From positions 62,001 through 126,000 of the forward strand of contig JADJFV010000001.1 in assembly GCA_016708435.1 (NCBI GenBank): a stretch of DNA of 64,000 nt. Direction: 5' to 3'. This stretch comes from Leptospiraceae bacterium (GTDB lineage: Bacteria; Spirochaetota; Leptospiria; Leptospirales; Leptospiraceae). The notes beneath the pieces were generated by a model. That model was not told where the DNA came from, did not search any database, and saw only the letters and a list, made by a program, of their open reading frames with translations. A program made the translations under genes and the position numbers. This document shows, in pieces, positions 44,413 to 53,198 of this stretch. Each line of letters starts with the position of its first letter. Positions within the stretch are counted from its first letter, which is position 1.

Positions 44413-45111
44413 ATACTTCTCCTTCTTCCTCTTTTTATTTCTGCTCATCCAATTCAATTTCAGAGAGATCAAATTAATTATATCTATCATGACGTAAGAG
44501 TAAATGAAAATCATCTAGAAAAATTTCACAATTTATTTCTGCGATACTATCCTAAGACATTTCAGGAGCTAGGAGCAAAGACTCAGTATCCTCTACGAGT
44601 AGAAATTTATACAGATGCAATAGAATTTAGAACGAATACAGGGATGGCTTCTTTTACTGCTGCGGTCTTTGACTCAGAGTCGGGAGGATTCTACTTCTTA
44701 TTGACTCCTAATACTTTAATGGAAGACAGGCTAACCACTATTATCTCACATGAAGCCTGCCACGCTTCCTTTCATTCCAGAACCGATGGACCCAATGCAA
44801 TTCCGCACGGGTTAGAAGAAGGATTTTGTTATTTGCATTATCCTTTTGGGACAATTCTAAACCGAGATCTGAGCAGTTATTGCAGATTGAATTTTCAGGA
44901 ATTGATTTCTACTACCAAGAAGAATCTATTAGCGAATGACAAAAAGAAAAGAGAAGAAGTATATCTCATTTCGTCTTGGTTTATTCGGTATCTAGAAAAT
45001 GAAAACAGCAAAGAAAGCCTAATTCCAATCCTGCTCGATAAAAATAAATGGCAGATATTGGACAAAAGCTGGAGACTATTCCAAAGGAAATGCAGAATCG
45101 ACAAATCCTAG
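44407..45111 (+). CDS. Exported gluzincin-type (peptidase MA-like) zinc peptidase
   Basis: The reading frame is open from 44242, but the part before 44407 is only the repeat element. I place the start at GTG 44407, which gives a short signal peptide (KILLLLPLFISA/HP) and a 234-residue protein. The zinc site is HEACHASFHS (HExxH) with a downstream Glu in GLEEGFCYLHYP, as in gluzincins of the peptidase MA/DUF1570 kind. It follows SpoIID on the same strand and may act on envelope proteins or peptidoglycan. The start codon lies inside the right arm of the repeat, so either the repeat replaced the original 5' end or the gene uses it. Confidence 0.75.
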   Translation: MKILLLLPLFISAHPIQFQRDQINYIYHDVRVNENHLEKFHNLFLRYYPKTFQELGAKTQYPLRVEIYTDAIEFRTNTGMASFTAAVFDSESGGFYFLLTPNTLMEDRLTTIISHEACHASFHSRTDGPNAIPHGLEEGFCYLHYPFGTILNRDLSSYCRLNFQELISTTKKNLLANDKKKREEVYLISSWFIRYLENENSKESLIPILLDKNKWQILDKSWRLFQRKCRIDKS

Positions 45112-45297
45112 ACTTAAAAAAAGTTTAATCTCTGAGAGTTTCTATTTATTCATCAAGGTGATATTTATCATACTTTTTATTTTACTCAGCAAATTATTGA
45201 TTGTTTTTATCATTCTCGCCAAATCTTATTATGCGAATGTTTCCTGACAAATAAAAAAAGATTTTTAAAAAATCCCTACCTTATTCAAATTGAAAAA

Positions 45298-46266
45298 ATG
45301 AAAGCTTATGTAGCCGAAAATTGGTGCGAGCCTGAAGAACTCGTTTATAAAGATATCGAAGACCCCACGCCTAAAGCAGGTGAGGTCGTAGTCGATATCA
45401 AAGCAAGTGGAATGAATTTTCCTGACATGCTACTCATTCAGGGCAAATATCAATTACGTCCCAAACGTCCCTTTTCTCCCGGCATTGAAGTAGCAGGAAT
45501 TATTTCTGCTGTCGGAGAAGGTGTAACAAAATGGAAAGTTGGCGATAAGGCTATGGGCTTATGCTGGTTAGGCGGTTATGCAGAGAAAGTTGCAATTGCT
45601 GAAAAGAATATTTATCCGATGCCGGATACAATGAGCTTTGAAGAAGCAGCAGGATTTATAGTTACCTATCAATCCTCTTACTTTGCAATCGTAGTTCGAG
45701 CAAAACTACAAGCAGGGGAAACTATGTTAGTCCACGCAGGTGCAGGTGGCATTGGTAGCTCCGCAATTCAAATAGGCAAAGCATTAGGCGCAAAAGTATA
45801 TGCAACTGCCGGAAGCGAAGAAAAGTTAGAAGTGATTCGCAATCTAGGTGCAGACCTAGCATTAAATTACAATGATGCGACATGGTCTAAAAAGATTCGC
45901 AAAGAATATGGAGGTGTAGATGTAGTCATTGACCCGGTAGGGGGAGATGCCTTCGACAAATCAATATTATGCACAAACTTTGAAGGACGAATTGTAGTAG
46001 TAGGATTTACAAGCGGAAGAATACCAACTCTCGCAGTCAATATGTTATTATTAAATAACATAAGCGTGATGGGGGTATATTGGAATCTATACCAGAATGA
46101 TAAACCAGAAGCGATTCAGAAATGTGTAAACCAATTGAATGAATGGTATGTGCAAGGAAAAGTAAAACCATTGGTATACAAGACTTATCCGCTACGAGAT
46201 GCCCCAAAAGCATTGCGAGAAGTAGGAACTAGAAAAACATACGGGAAAACAATATTAATACCATGA
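45298..46266 (+). CDS. NADPH:quinone oxidoreductase-family (MDR) enzyme
   Basis: The 322-residue protein is a zinc-free medium-chain dehydrogenase/reductase. It has the N-terminal GMNFPDMLLIQGKYQ (residues 38-52), the catalytic-domain SPGIEVAGIISAVGEGV, and the nucleotide-binding motif HAGAGGIGSSAIQIGKALGA (about 140-159). It reduces quinones or enones with NADPH. A Fur-family gene overlaps its stop codon by four bases (ATGA), which suggests joint control, perhaps redox- or metal-linked. Confidence 0.88.
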   Translation: MKAYVAENWCEPEELVYKDIEDPTPKAGEVVVDIKASGMNFPDMLLIQGKYQLRPKRPFSPGIEVAGIISAVGEGVTKWKVGDKAMGLCWLGGYAEKVAIAEKNIYPMPDTMSFEEAAGFIVTYQSSYFAIVVRAKLQAGETMLVHAGAGGIGSSAIQIGKALGAKVYATAGSEEKLEVIRNLGADLALNYNDATWSKKIRKEYGGVDVVIDPVGGDAFDKSILCTNFEGRIVVVGFTSGRIPTLAVNMLLLNNISVMGVYWNLYQNDKPEAIQKCVNQLNEWYVQGKVKPLVYKTYPLRDAPKALREVGTRKTYGKTILIP

Positions 46267-46760
46267 ACAAAAAACAAACAGCAGATCGATCCAACCATAA
46301 TCCAGAAATCGCAAGAGAAATGGAAATTTTCAACGAATTCTTGAAGAAGAAAGATTTGAAAGTCACCTCTCAAAGAATGTTAGTTGCAGAAACTATCTTC
46401 TCGATTCACCAGCACTTTACAGCAGATAGCCTCTTAGAGTTACTTCGAGATCATCGGGATGAAATCTCAAAGGCAACCATCTATAGAATCTTAAGCATAA
46501 TGGTTGAAGCAAAACTTCTAGCAGAGCATGACTTCGGAAAAGATTTTAAATACTACGAGCATATCATTGGTCACGAACACCATGACCATATCATCTGCAC
46601 TGACTGCGGTAGAATTGTAGAATTCGTAGTTCCCGAAATTGAAGAAATGCAACAACGCGTTGCACAAGAAAACGGTTTCTCGATACACGGACACCGTTTA
46701 AATATCTATGGCAATTGTCAGAAAAAACCGAATTGCGAATTTTGGACTAAAAAATCTTAA
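46263..46760 (+). CDS. Fur-family metal-dependent regulator
   Basis: This 165-residue protein has the winged helix with KKKDLKVTSQRMLVAETIF and SKATIYRILSIMVE (recognition helix, about 70-85). HEHHDHIICTDCG supplies metal-binding His residues and the first structural Cys pair, and the second Cys pair is GNCQKKPNC near the C-terminus (C-x4-C, as in E. coli Fur). It is likely a Fur or PerR type iron/peroxide sensor; which one cannot be read. Its first ATG overlaps the oxidoreductase stop, and its tail overlaps the convergent M23 peptidase gene by 14 bases. Confidence 0.9.
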   Translation: MNKKQTADRSNHNPEIAREMEIFNEFLKKKDLKVTSQRMLVAETIFSIHQHFTADSLLELLRDHRDEISKATIYRILSIMVEAKLLAEHDFGKDFKYYEHIIGHEHHDHIICTDCGRIVEFVVPEIEEMQQRVAQENGFSIHGHRLNIYGNCQKKPNCEFWTKKS

Positions 46761-47850
46761 GATGAATCACTGACATTGGGTTTACTAGGATGTTATCCAC
46801 CTTGAGACCCAAATGTAAGTGAGGACCTGTTGACATACCGGTAGATCCAATCTTGCCGATGAGTTGACCTCGCTTAACGTTCTCTCCTTCATGCACAAGA
46901 GTTTCTGATTGATGCATGTAGAGAGAGAAAATCCTTGAGCCGTGGTCTATAACAGTGAATATCCCCTCAAAATACATTGGACGAGAAATCACGACCTTTC
47001 CATCCTGGATTGCGTGAATAGGATCACCGGAAGCTCCTCTTATATCAATTCCTCCGTGTGGCTTTCCTTTCTTGGTAAAATAATTTCTTCGCGCATAAAA
47101 ATTACTAGTGATCTTTTTAATCTTTGACGGCAAATGAAAGTTTTGCGTGAAGAGTGGTTGTGTATCTGATTGATAGGCTGCCCGTTTTAATTTCTCACAC
47201 TCTAAAATAAATTTAATTGAACCACTAGACGCTTTCTTGGGAGCAAATCGTTTTGGTAATTTCAGAGTTTCGGTAACGTTAGTCTCTTTGAACTTGCTTT
47301 CTTCAATTTGAACAGGACATACTTTATACGTATCAGTATGCTCTTCTGTTCTAATTTCTAGATCATAAGTTCCAGGCTCTAGTTCGGGGTGAATCGGAAT
47401 AAACCCCATATATTCACCATTCAAGACGAACATCTCTACTTTCTTTTTCATCCAAATAAGATTGTATTTTTGTAGTTGCGCGAGAGTTACGGCGGGGCTA
47501 TTCGGGAGTAAACGCACATACATCAATTCACCCTGTTTAAATTTTCTGGCTCGAATTTTGACTACATAGTCTTTGCCTTCATAAATGCGCTCTATATTCG
47601 TAATTTGTGGGGCTTCTGGTTTAGATGGTTTAGGTGCGGGTGATGGAGATAAGCTTGCGACCGAGCCTTTTTTTCGCTCATACTCTACAAGCTTTGCGGC
47701 TCTTTTTTCAGCGAATACGGATTGAGAGAATAAGCAGGCAGATAAAGAGAAGAGCAAAAGAAGAACTGGGAAATTTTTAGTTTCTATTGAGGGCTTTTTG
47801 GTTTTGTTTAAATTCAAGTAAAATTCCAAAAAATAAATTTTTACTGACAA
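46747..47850 (-). CDS. M23 (LytM-type) metallopeptidase
   Basis: The 367-residue exported protein has a hydrophobic leader (FPVLLLLFSLSACLFSQSVFA/EK, about residues 27-48). The M23 domain at the C-terminus (about 250-360) has the zinc ligands in HGGIDIRG (His, Asp) and HLHLGL (His), with VIDHGSRIFSLYMHQS between. These enzymes cut peptidoglycan crosslinks or serve as regulators. The middle (100-200) looks like a beta-rich, unassigned domain. No ATG precedes the leader: the start is TTG at 47850 or 47829, without a clear Shine-Dalgarno sequence. Confidence 0.88.
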   Translation of the reverse strand: MSVKIYFLEFYLNLNKTKKPSIETKNFPVLLLLFSLSACLFSQSVFAEKRAAKLVEYERKKGSVASLSPSPAPKPSKPEAPQITNIERIYEGKDYVVKIRARKFKQGELMYVRLLPNSPAVTLAQLQKYNLIWMKKKVEMFVLNGEYMGFIPIHPELEPGTYDLEIRTEEHTDTYKVCPVQIEESKFKETNVTETLKLPKRFAPKKASSGSIKFILECEKLKRAAYQSDTQPLFTQNFHLPSKIKKITSNFYARRNYFTKKGKPHGGIDIRGASGDPIHAIQDGKVVISRPMYFEGIFTVIDHGSRIFSLYMHQSETLVHEGENVKRGQLIGKIGSTGMSTGPHLHLGLKVDNILVNPMSVIHLKIF

Positions 47851-47900
47851 GATTATGCAAAATCTCTTTTTTTCAATACAAAAATCTTTGTTTTTGAATT

Positions 47901-48713
47901 ATGATTCAGTCTATGATACTATTCGGAATTTTAAATGTGACTGCTGATTCTTTTTCAGATGGAGGTGAATTTTTAGATCCGACAAAAGCAAATGAGAAAG
48001 GAATGGAACTCATTGCCAATGGTGCTCATATAATCGATATAAGCGCACAATCCTCTAATATAAATGCAAATCAAATTGAACCGGAGCTAGAGTGGGCAAG
48101 GATAGAAAATCTAATCCAACGCTTTCATGCAGCTGGATATAAAATTTCAGTCGATACTTACAAGCCTTATGTTATTCGTAAATCAATAGAGGCAAATGTA
48201 AGTTATATCAATAATATAAATTCCTTTCGAGACAAAGAATCTCTCTCCATTCTTGCAGACCACAAAGATTCCTTGCCTGACTTAGTCTTAATGTATTCTC
48301 ATAATAACGGTGATATGGCTGAGGCTAAGTCTGATTTAACGCCAAATACAATCATGGATTCCATTTACCGCTTCTTCGATCAAAAAATCAGCGACTTACA
48401 AAGATTAGGCGTTTCAGAGACGAAGTTCATCTTCGATCCCGGTATGGGATTATTCCTAGGAGCTGACCCACTCCTTAGTATAGAAGTTCTAAAAAACATT
48501 TCTGAGTTCAAAAAAAGATTTGGCAGAGTCATGGTCTCCGTGTCCCGCAAATCGTTCATCGGAAATCTACTCGGAGGAATTCCCCCTAAAGACCGCGGCG
48601 CAGGTACTCTCACCGTTGAACTATATCTATACCAGCAGAATATTGAAATGATCCGCACGCATGATGTAAAACAACTCAGTCAAGCAATGCGGTTGATGGA
48701 AGCTTTGGAGTAA
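47901..48713 (+). CDS. folP: Dihydropteroate synthase homologue with altered loop 2
   Basis: The 270-residue protein is a TIM-barrel dihydropteroate synthase homologue. FGILNVTADSFSDGG (8-22) is the pterin-binding signature, SVDTYKP the next, and DPGMGLFLGADP, VSVSRKSFIG and DRGAGTL follow near the C-terminus. The loop normally reading GGESTRPG is here SAQSSNINA (48-56), so the Thr-Arg contact for pABA and pterin-pyrophosphate is gone, and the expected N-D pair after strand 4 is NN. It may still be a divergent folate enzyme or a methyltetrahydrofolate-type relative; folP is the best symbol but not certain. Confidence 0.65.
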   Translation: MIQSMILFGILNVTADSFSDGGEFLDPTKANEKGMELIANGAHIIDISAQSSNINANQIEPELEWARIENLIQRFHAAGYKISVDTYKPYVIRKSIEANVSYINNINSFRDKESLSILADHKDSLPDLVLMYSHNNGDMAEAKSDLTPNTIMDSIYRFFDQKISDLQRLGVSETKFIFDPGMGLFLGADPLLSIEVLKNISEFKKRFGRVMVSVSRKSFIGNLLGGIPPKDRGAGTLTVELYLYQQNIEMIRTHDVKQLSQAMRLMEALE

Positions 48714-48714
48714 A

Positions 48715-50805
48715 CTAATACTCTATCTTTAACTCTTTGATTCGTTTGTCTAGAGTGTTGCGGTTAATGCCGAGAAACTTTGCAACACGTGTTTTTGTGT
48801 AACGGAATTTTTTAAGAGCGTATTGGATGAGCCTTGCTTCTACTTCTCCAACAACTACTTCGAGAGCCCTACCGTCTATCGCATCTAGATTTGGCATACT
48901 GTATAGACCTGCACTCAACTCAGTTGTCGTATCTTCGGACACTTTGCTGATTGGTAAATTCATAGAGGCAAGTTTTTCTGTAATCTCAGCAAAATCATTT
49001 TCGTCGAGCATTGTGTTTTGAGTCATTACAACTGCTCTTTCAATGATATTTTCTAGCTCGCGCACATTTCCAGGCCAGGGGTAAAGAGCGAGTAGCTTCT
49101 GAACTTCACGTGTAAAGCCTTTGATGTTCTTGTTGTTTTCTTTGGAATACTTTTCGATAAAATGAATTGTTAGAAGGGGAATGTCATCTGTTCTCTCTCT
49201 CAGCGCAGGAGTATGGATATTAACCACATTCAGACGGTAGTAAAGATCAGAGCGAAATTTCTTTTCAGCAATCAGAGCTTCTAAGTTCGCATTCGTTGCT
49301 GCCAAAATTCGAATGTCTACTTTCTTAACTTTAAGGGAACCAACAGCTTCGATTTCCTTTTCTTGTAACACTCGCAAAAGCTTAGATTGAAGATTGAGAT
49401 CCATTTCTCCAATCTCGTCTAAGAAAATAGTTCCTCCGTCGGCAATTTCAAACTTTCCTTTTTTATCTGCAACCGCTCCTGTAAAAGAACCTTTTGTATG
49501 ACCGAAGAGTTCGCTTTCGAGGAGATTCTCAGGAATAGCCGCACAGTTGATTTTGATAAATGGTTTTTCAGAACGATTGCTATTGTAGTGAATCGCAGAG
49601 GCTATCATCTCTTTGCCGGTGCCTGATTCTCCAGTAATTAAAACTGATGCACGAGAATCAGAAACAAGCTGTATCTTTTCGAATAGCTTTTCCATGTTCT
49701 TAGAGCGACCGATGATAGAGCCAAATTTATACTTTTCTTTGAGTTCTCTTTTTAGTAAAACATTTTCTCTTGAAATTTCTTTTTTGACATCATCTACTAA
49801 GTGATGAATCTTCACTGCCTGCGAAATGATAGAGGCAACTACTTGCAAGAAATCTAAATAAGTTTGCGTATCCATATTTTTCTGATGAACTAGAAACACA
49901 CTCAATACACCGATGACAGCTTGCTCTCTCTTAACAGGAGCGGATAATAGGCTAACATTGTTTGGATCATTCTTAAAATGATTTAAGTAACCAACTCGAT
50001 TGAGGAACAAAGGATCATTAGCCACAGAACGAATTAACACTGGCTCACCGGTTTCATATACCTTTCCAATCACACCTTCGCCTAATTGGTATATTCCTTT
50101 GTCAATCTCATCAGCAGAAAGACCAACAGCGGCAACTAGTCGTAATGTCTCACTAGGATCATCATATAAAACAAGACTTCCTTTTTCTAATTTCAAAGAT
50201 CGCTCAATCGTCACCATGATGGATTGAAAGATTTCGTCTAAGTCAAGACTGGAAGTTACAATTTTAGAAATTTCAATTAATACTTGTTGGATTTTATTTT
50301 TTTGTTCGAGTCTTCTGAATGTTTGTAGGTTTTTAAAAATCAACGCGGCTTGGTTCGCAAGAATTCCTACGATTTTTAAATGCTCTTCTGTAAATGCATT
50401 GATCTTGTTCGAGTCTAACGACACTACTCCGATGACCATATCTTCTACAATCAAGGGAACGGCTAGCTCAGATTGGATTTCTTTTTTAATCGAGATATAA
50501 TTGGGATCTTTGCTTACATCATTTACAATCATCCCGCGACCAGATGAGGCTACGATGCCTGTTATCCCCTGACCGATTTTAAGACGAATTTCTTTTTTGA
50601 TCTCTGGATTGTGACCGCGATAGGTGACAATGTCCAAAACAGATTCACGACTGTTTACAAGCATCAAAGAGCCTGACTCAACATTGGAAAATTTGAGCGA
50701 ATGATCTAAAATCATTTCTAGAACCTGATCTGGGTCTAGAGTTGAATTCATCGCCATTGTTACTTCAGAAATAGTGAAAAAAGGATTTAGGGTTTTACTC
50801 GACAT
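48715..50805 (-). CDS. Sigma-54-dependent transcriptional activator with two GAF domains
   Basis: The 696-residue protein has two GAF domains (about 20-165 and 185-335), a sigma-54 AAA+ domain (350-580) and a Fis-type helix-turn-helix at the end (YTKTRVAKFLGINRNTLDKRIKEL). The AAA+ part has the Walker A GESGTGKEM, the sigma-54 contact loop GSFTGA (Ser for the usual Ala of GAFTGA), Walker B GGTIFLDEIGEM and the arginine-finger region. It resembles NifA/FhlA-like activators. The GAF domains would bind a small ligand or cofactor. Its targets are unknown; no sigma-54 promoter was sought or found by eye. Confidence 0.92.
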   Translation of the reverse strand: MSSKTLNPFFTISEVTMAMNSTLDPDQVLEMILDHSLKFSNVESGSLMLVNSRESVLDIVTYRGHNPEIKKEIRLKIGQGITGIVASSGRGMIVNDVSKDPNYISIKKEIQSELAVPLIVEDMVIGVVSLDSNKINAFTEEHLKIVGILANQAALIFKNLQTFRRLEQKNKIQQVLIEISKIVTSSLDLDEIFQSIMVTIERSLKLEKGSLVLYDDPSETLRLVAAVGLSADEIDKGIYQLGEGVIGKVYETGEPVLIRSVANDPLFLNRVGYLNHFKNDPNNVSLLSAPVKREQAVIGVLSVFLVHQKNMDTQTYLDFLQVVASIISQAVKIHHLVDDVKKEISRENVLLKRELKEKYKFGSIIGRSKNMEKLFEKIQLVSDSRASVLITGESGTGKEMIASAIHYNSNRSEKPFIKINCAAIPENLLESELFGHTKGSFTGAVADKKGKFEIADGGTIFLDEIGEMDLNLQSKLLRVLQEKEIEAVGSLKVKKVDIRILAATNANLEALIAEKKFRSDLYYRLNVVNIHTPALRERTDDIPLLTIHFIEKYSKENNKNIKGFTREVQKLLALYPWPGNVRELENIIERAVVMTQNTMLDENDFAEITEKLASMNLPISKVSEDTTTELSAGLYSMPNLDAIDGRALEVVVGEVEARLIQYALKKFRYTKTRVAKFLGINRNTLDKRIKELKIEY

Positions 50806-50930
50806 ATTGTATATACTTAAAACAATTTGCTTAGCCCTTAGTCAAGCAAAAAACCGACTCCCTCGTAAAATGGGTAATTTAAGCCATTCTACAATGTATT
50901 CATAGAAATACGAATTATCACCGATGACTG

Positions 50931-50956
50931 TTTAACGCTGGAATAGTGGCGTTAAA
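50931..50956 (-). terminator. Hairpin downstream of mqsA
   Basis: TTTAACGC (50931-50938) and GCGTTAAA (50949-50956) form a perfect 8-bp stem with a 10-base loop, 19 bases after the mqsA stop codon. There is no T-run on the minus strand, so it is only a possible transcript end. Confidence 0.3.
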
Positions 50957-50975
50957 GTTGAGTTTTTTAATTTCA

Positions 50976-51362
50976 TCAACCCCTCTTCAACTCCGACCTT
51001 AGCGGAAACCTTAAATTACCCACATAGGCATATTGAATTTTTCCCTCCTCCATCATTTGGTGAATTCGTTGTCTTGTCTTTCCGAATTTTTTCATGAATT
51101 CTTCTACGGGAACTAGTTGGGAAGCTACAATTTTATCTGAATCTTTTTTTGCTTTCAAATCTACTATCGCAGAATTAATTTTATTGGAAGACTTTATTAG
51201 AAAAATTCTTTCTTTGCATTTGGCACATTCATATCCGGAAAGATTAGAAACTGTTATAGTTCCATAATTCTTGACTTGATATATTTCTTTCATTCCTTTT
51301 TTCAAAGTCATACTTCCTTTGGCTCCGCAGGAAGGGCAATCACTCCATTTTCTATCCTTCAT
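50976..51362 (-). CDS. mqsA: MqsA-like antitoxin with a different DNA-binding domain
   Basis: This 128-residue protein begins with a zinc-finger-type domain (CPSCG at 8-12, CAKCKE at 51-56), like the toxin-binding N-terminal domain of MqsA. The C-terminal domain is not the usual Xre-type helix-turn-helix: it reads VPVEEFMKKFGKTRQRIHQMMEEGKIQYAYVGNLRFP, which looks like a MerR/excisionase-like winged helix. It follows the mqsR toxin by one base in the toxin-first order known for mqsRA. It should neutralise the toxin and repress the pair's promoter. Confidence 0.8.
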   Translation of the reverse strand: MKDRKWSDCPSCGAKGSMTLKKGMKEIYQVKNYGTITVSNLSGYECAKCKERIFLIKSSNKINSAIVDLKAKKDSDKIVASQLVPVEEFMKKFGKTRQRIHQMMEEGKIQYAYVGNLRFPLRSELKRG

Positions 51363-51363
51363 T

Positions 51364-51669
51364 TTATTCCTCCTTAAAAGAAACTACTACTATTGTCTCC
51401 GAAATTATTTGCAATTTGATATATGCTCGGATATTATTTTCCAATTTACTTTTATAAACATCTTGCCAAAGAGAATGGTCATCGTGAGAAGTCATAGATT
51501 TATAAAAACTATTCATCTCTAAAGAAAGAACTGCTTCAACTATTTGCTCTTCGCTAAATGCAAAATCATATGCAGCCGTTTTTCTAGCAGTTCCAGTAAT
51601 TATGAACTGATTAGATTGGATTAATGATTTCACTTTACCTAATTTATAATGCGGCGTTCTTTTCTCCAT
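51364..51669 (-). CDS. mqsR: MqsR-family mRNA interferase toxin
   Basis: The 101-residue protein matches E. coli MqsR in length and in the N-terminus (MEKRTPH) and through most of the chain: NSFYKSMTSHDDHSLWQDVY contains the active-site Lys and Gln, and the end IVVVSFKEE is the same as in E. coli (IVSFKEK). MqsR is a ribosome-independent endoribonuclease that cuts mRNA at GCU sites. All known catalytic residues I can place are present, so the toxin should be active. A promoter and a 10-bp inverted repeat overlap its start codon. Confidence 0.92.
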   Translation of the reverse strand: MEKRTPHYKLGKVKSLIQSNQFIITGTARKTAAYDFAFSEEQIVEAVLSLEMNSFYKSMTSHDDHSLWQDVYKSKLENNIRAYIKLQIISETIVVVSFKEE

Positions 51670-51691
51670 TATAAAAGTTTACTTTTATAAT
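51668..51691. promoter_or_regulatory. Candidate MqsA operator: 10-bp inverted repeat over the mqsR promoter
   Basis: ATTATAAAAG (51668-51677) and CTTTTATAAT (51682-51691) are perfect inverted repeats with a 4-base spacer. They cover the -10 box, most of the spacer and the first base of the mqsR start codon, as an autoregulatory operator would. The binding partner is inferred to be MqsA. Confidence 0.6.
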
Positions 51692-51704
51692 TTGATTCTG
51701 TCAA
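51676..51704 (-). promoter_or_regulatory. mqsRA promoter, apparently leaderless
   Basis: On the minus strand TTGACA (51704-51699) is a perfect -35 box, followed after exactly 17 bases by TAAACT (51681-51676; four of six consensus bases). The mqsR ATG begins six bases after the -10 box, so transcription would start at or next to the start codon. Confidence 0.6.
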
Positions 51705-51816
51705 GCAGTTTATTTTCTTTAAAATTCTATCTTATTGTTATACTATAATAGTTCATTATCAAAAGTTAATAATGCCTATTATACCTTTGTCCCTGTTTGC
51801 GTAAACTTTTTGACTG

Positions 51817-52953
51817 TTAAGGGGAGATTCTTCGAATTTTATTATTTCCTGAATCGGCGACATAGATATATCCATCTGGACCAATGGCTATTCCCGCAGG
51901 AGAAGAAAAACTAGCATCGGCTCCTATACCATTAGTAGGGCCTACCGTTCCGCTACCTGCCAGCGTTGTAACTTTCCCGTCTGCTGTAATCTTTCGAATC
52001 TTATTATTTAATCTGTCGGCTACGAATAAATTGCCGCTAGTATCAAATGCTACTCCAACAGGGTAATTAAAAGTTGCCGCTGTCCCCAAAGCATCTGTTG
52101 AGCCTGCCGTTCCAGATCCTGCAAACGTGGTTACTACTGCTGCTGGCGTAATTTTTCGAATTTTATTATTACGAGAATCTCCTACGTAAATATTTCCGTT
52201 CGAATCTATTGTAATTCCATAAGGAGAAAAAAAAGAAGCAACGATTCCTTCCCCATCGGTTGAACCACTAGTTCCAGTTCCTGCAAAAGTGCTTACAAAT
52301 CCATCCGGTGTAATCTTTCTAATTTTGTGATTTCCTGCTTCGGCTACATATACGTTGCCGCTAGAGTCAACAGCGACACCAGCAGGACCAGAAAAACGAG
52401 CTGATGACCCAGCGCCGTCTGTCGAACCTGGAAAGCCAGAAATACCAGCAAGACTAGTCACTACTCCGGCAGAAGTAATTTTTCGAATTTTCAATCCACC
52501 TGTGTCTGCTACATAGATTGTTCCGCTCGCATCATTAACAACACCAAGAGAATAACCAAATCCTGCCAATGTACCAACGCCATCATCAAAGCCGACAAAC
52601 CCACAGTTACCCACAAAAGTAGTTACCACCCTATCAGAATTAATTCTTCGAAGACAACTATTGTTTGTATCTGCTACTAATATAACTCCATTTCTCTCAA
52701 TAGCCAGAGCAGATGGATTATTAAAGCGAGCAGCGGTTCCTATTCCATCTACATAACCTTTAGTGCCTGAGCCTGCAAAAGTTGACACTTGACCACTTGG
52801 TGTAACTGCATTATTTTTCAAAAGAATTTCGGCTGTTAAGAAGCCTTTAACTTCTTCATTTCCACTTTTCTCAGGCTTACAGGCATTTACCCAAACCAAA
52901 CCGAGAATTAGAAGAAAGCAAATTTTAAGTGTATGTATAATTCTATTTTTCAT
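51817..52953 (-). CDS. NHL-repeat beta-propeller lipoprotein
   Basis: The 378-residue lipoprotein (lipobox VWVNACKP, Cys near 25) consists almost wholly of six to seven NHL repeats of about 55 residues. Each repeat has the pattern VSTFAGSGTKGYVDGIGTAARFNNPSA...V-VADTNNSCLRRI. They should fold as a six-bladed propeller on the cell surface or in the periplasm, probably to bind protein or glycan. The gene stands alone; a 245-base gap separates it from the next, divergent gene. Family members are common in Leptospiraceae, but the function here is unknown. Confidence 0.9.
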   Translation of the reverse strand: MKNRIIHTLKICFLLILGLVWVNACKPEKSGNEEVKGFLTAEILLKNNAVTPSGQVSTFAGSGTKGYVDGIGTAARFNNPSALAIERNGVILVADTNNSCLRRINSDRVVTTFVGNCGFVGFDDGVGTLAGFGYSLGVVNDASGTIYVADTGGLKIRKITSAGVVTSLAGISGFPGSTDGAGSSARFSGPAGVAVDSSGNVYVAEAGNHKIRKITPDGFVSTFAGTGTSGSTDGEGIVASFFSPYGITIDSNGNIYVGDSRNNKIRKITPAAVVTTFAGSGTAGSTDALGTAATFNYPVGVAFDTSGNLFVADRLNNKIRKITADGKVTTLAGSGTVGPTNGIGADASFSSPAGIAIGPDGYIYVADSGNNKIRRISP

Positions 52954-53198
52954 AGTATGCGTTATCCTTTGTCTGCGTTTTTAATATACGTTCCGTAAAT
53001 CCTATTCATATAACAACAATACAATAACGTATCATTCCTTATATCCCTGTAAACCATAGGCTTTTACAGTAAAAGTAAATGCAAATAGTTTTTATCTTCT
53101 GAAACAAAAAAGCTAAGGCGGAGTAAAGCAGAGTCGAAATGTCCTTTTCAGTTTGAAATTACACTTGACCAATCTGGATTCTATGAACAGGTCAAAGT

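Noticed and set aside
44182..44514. Minus-strand 110-codon frame over the repeat and the peptidase start (contains FHAKAQRRK and DFAPLRESK)
   Set aside because: It is the reverse reading of the GCAAAG repeat arms and of two real genes; such peptides are common false ORFs from this repeat type.
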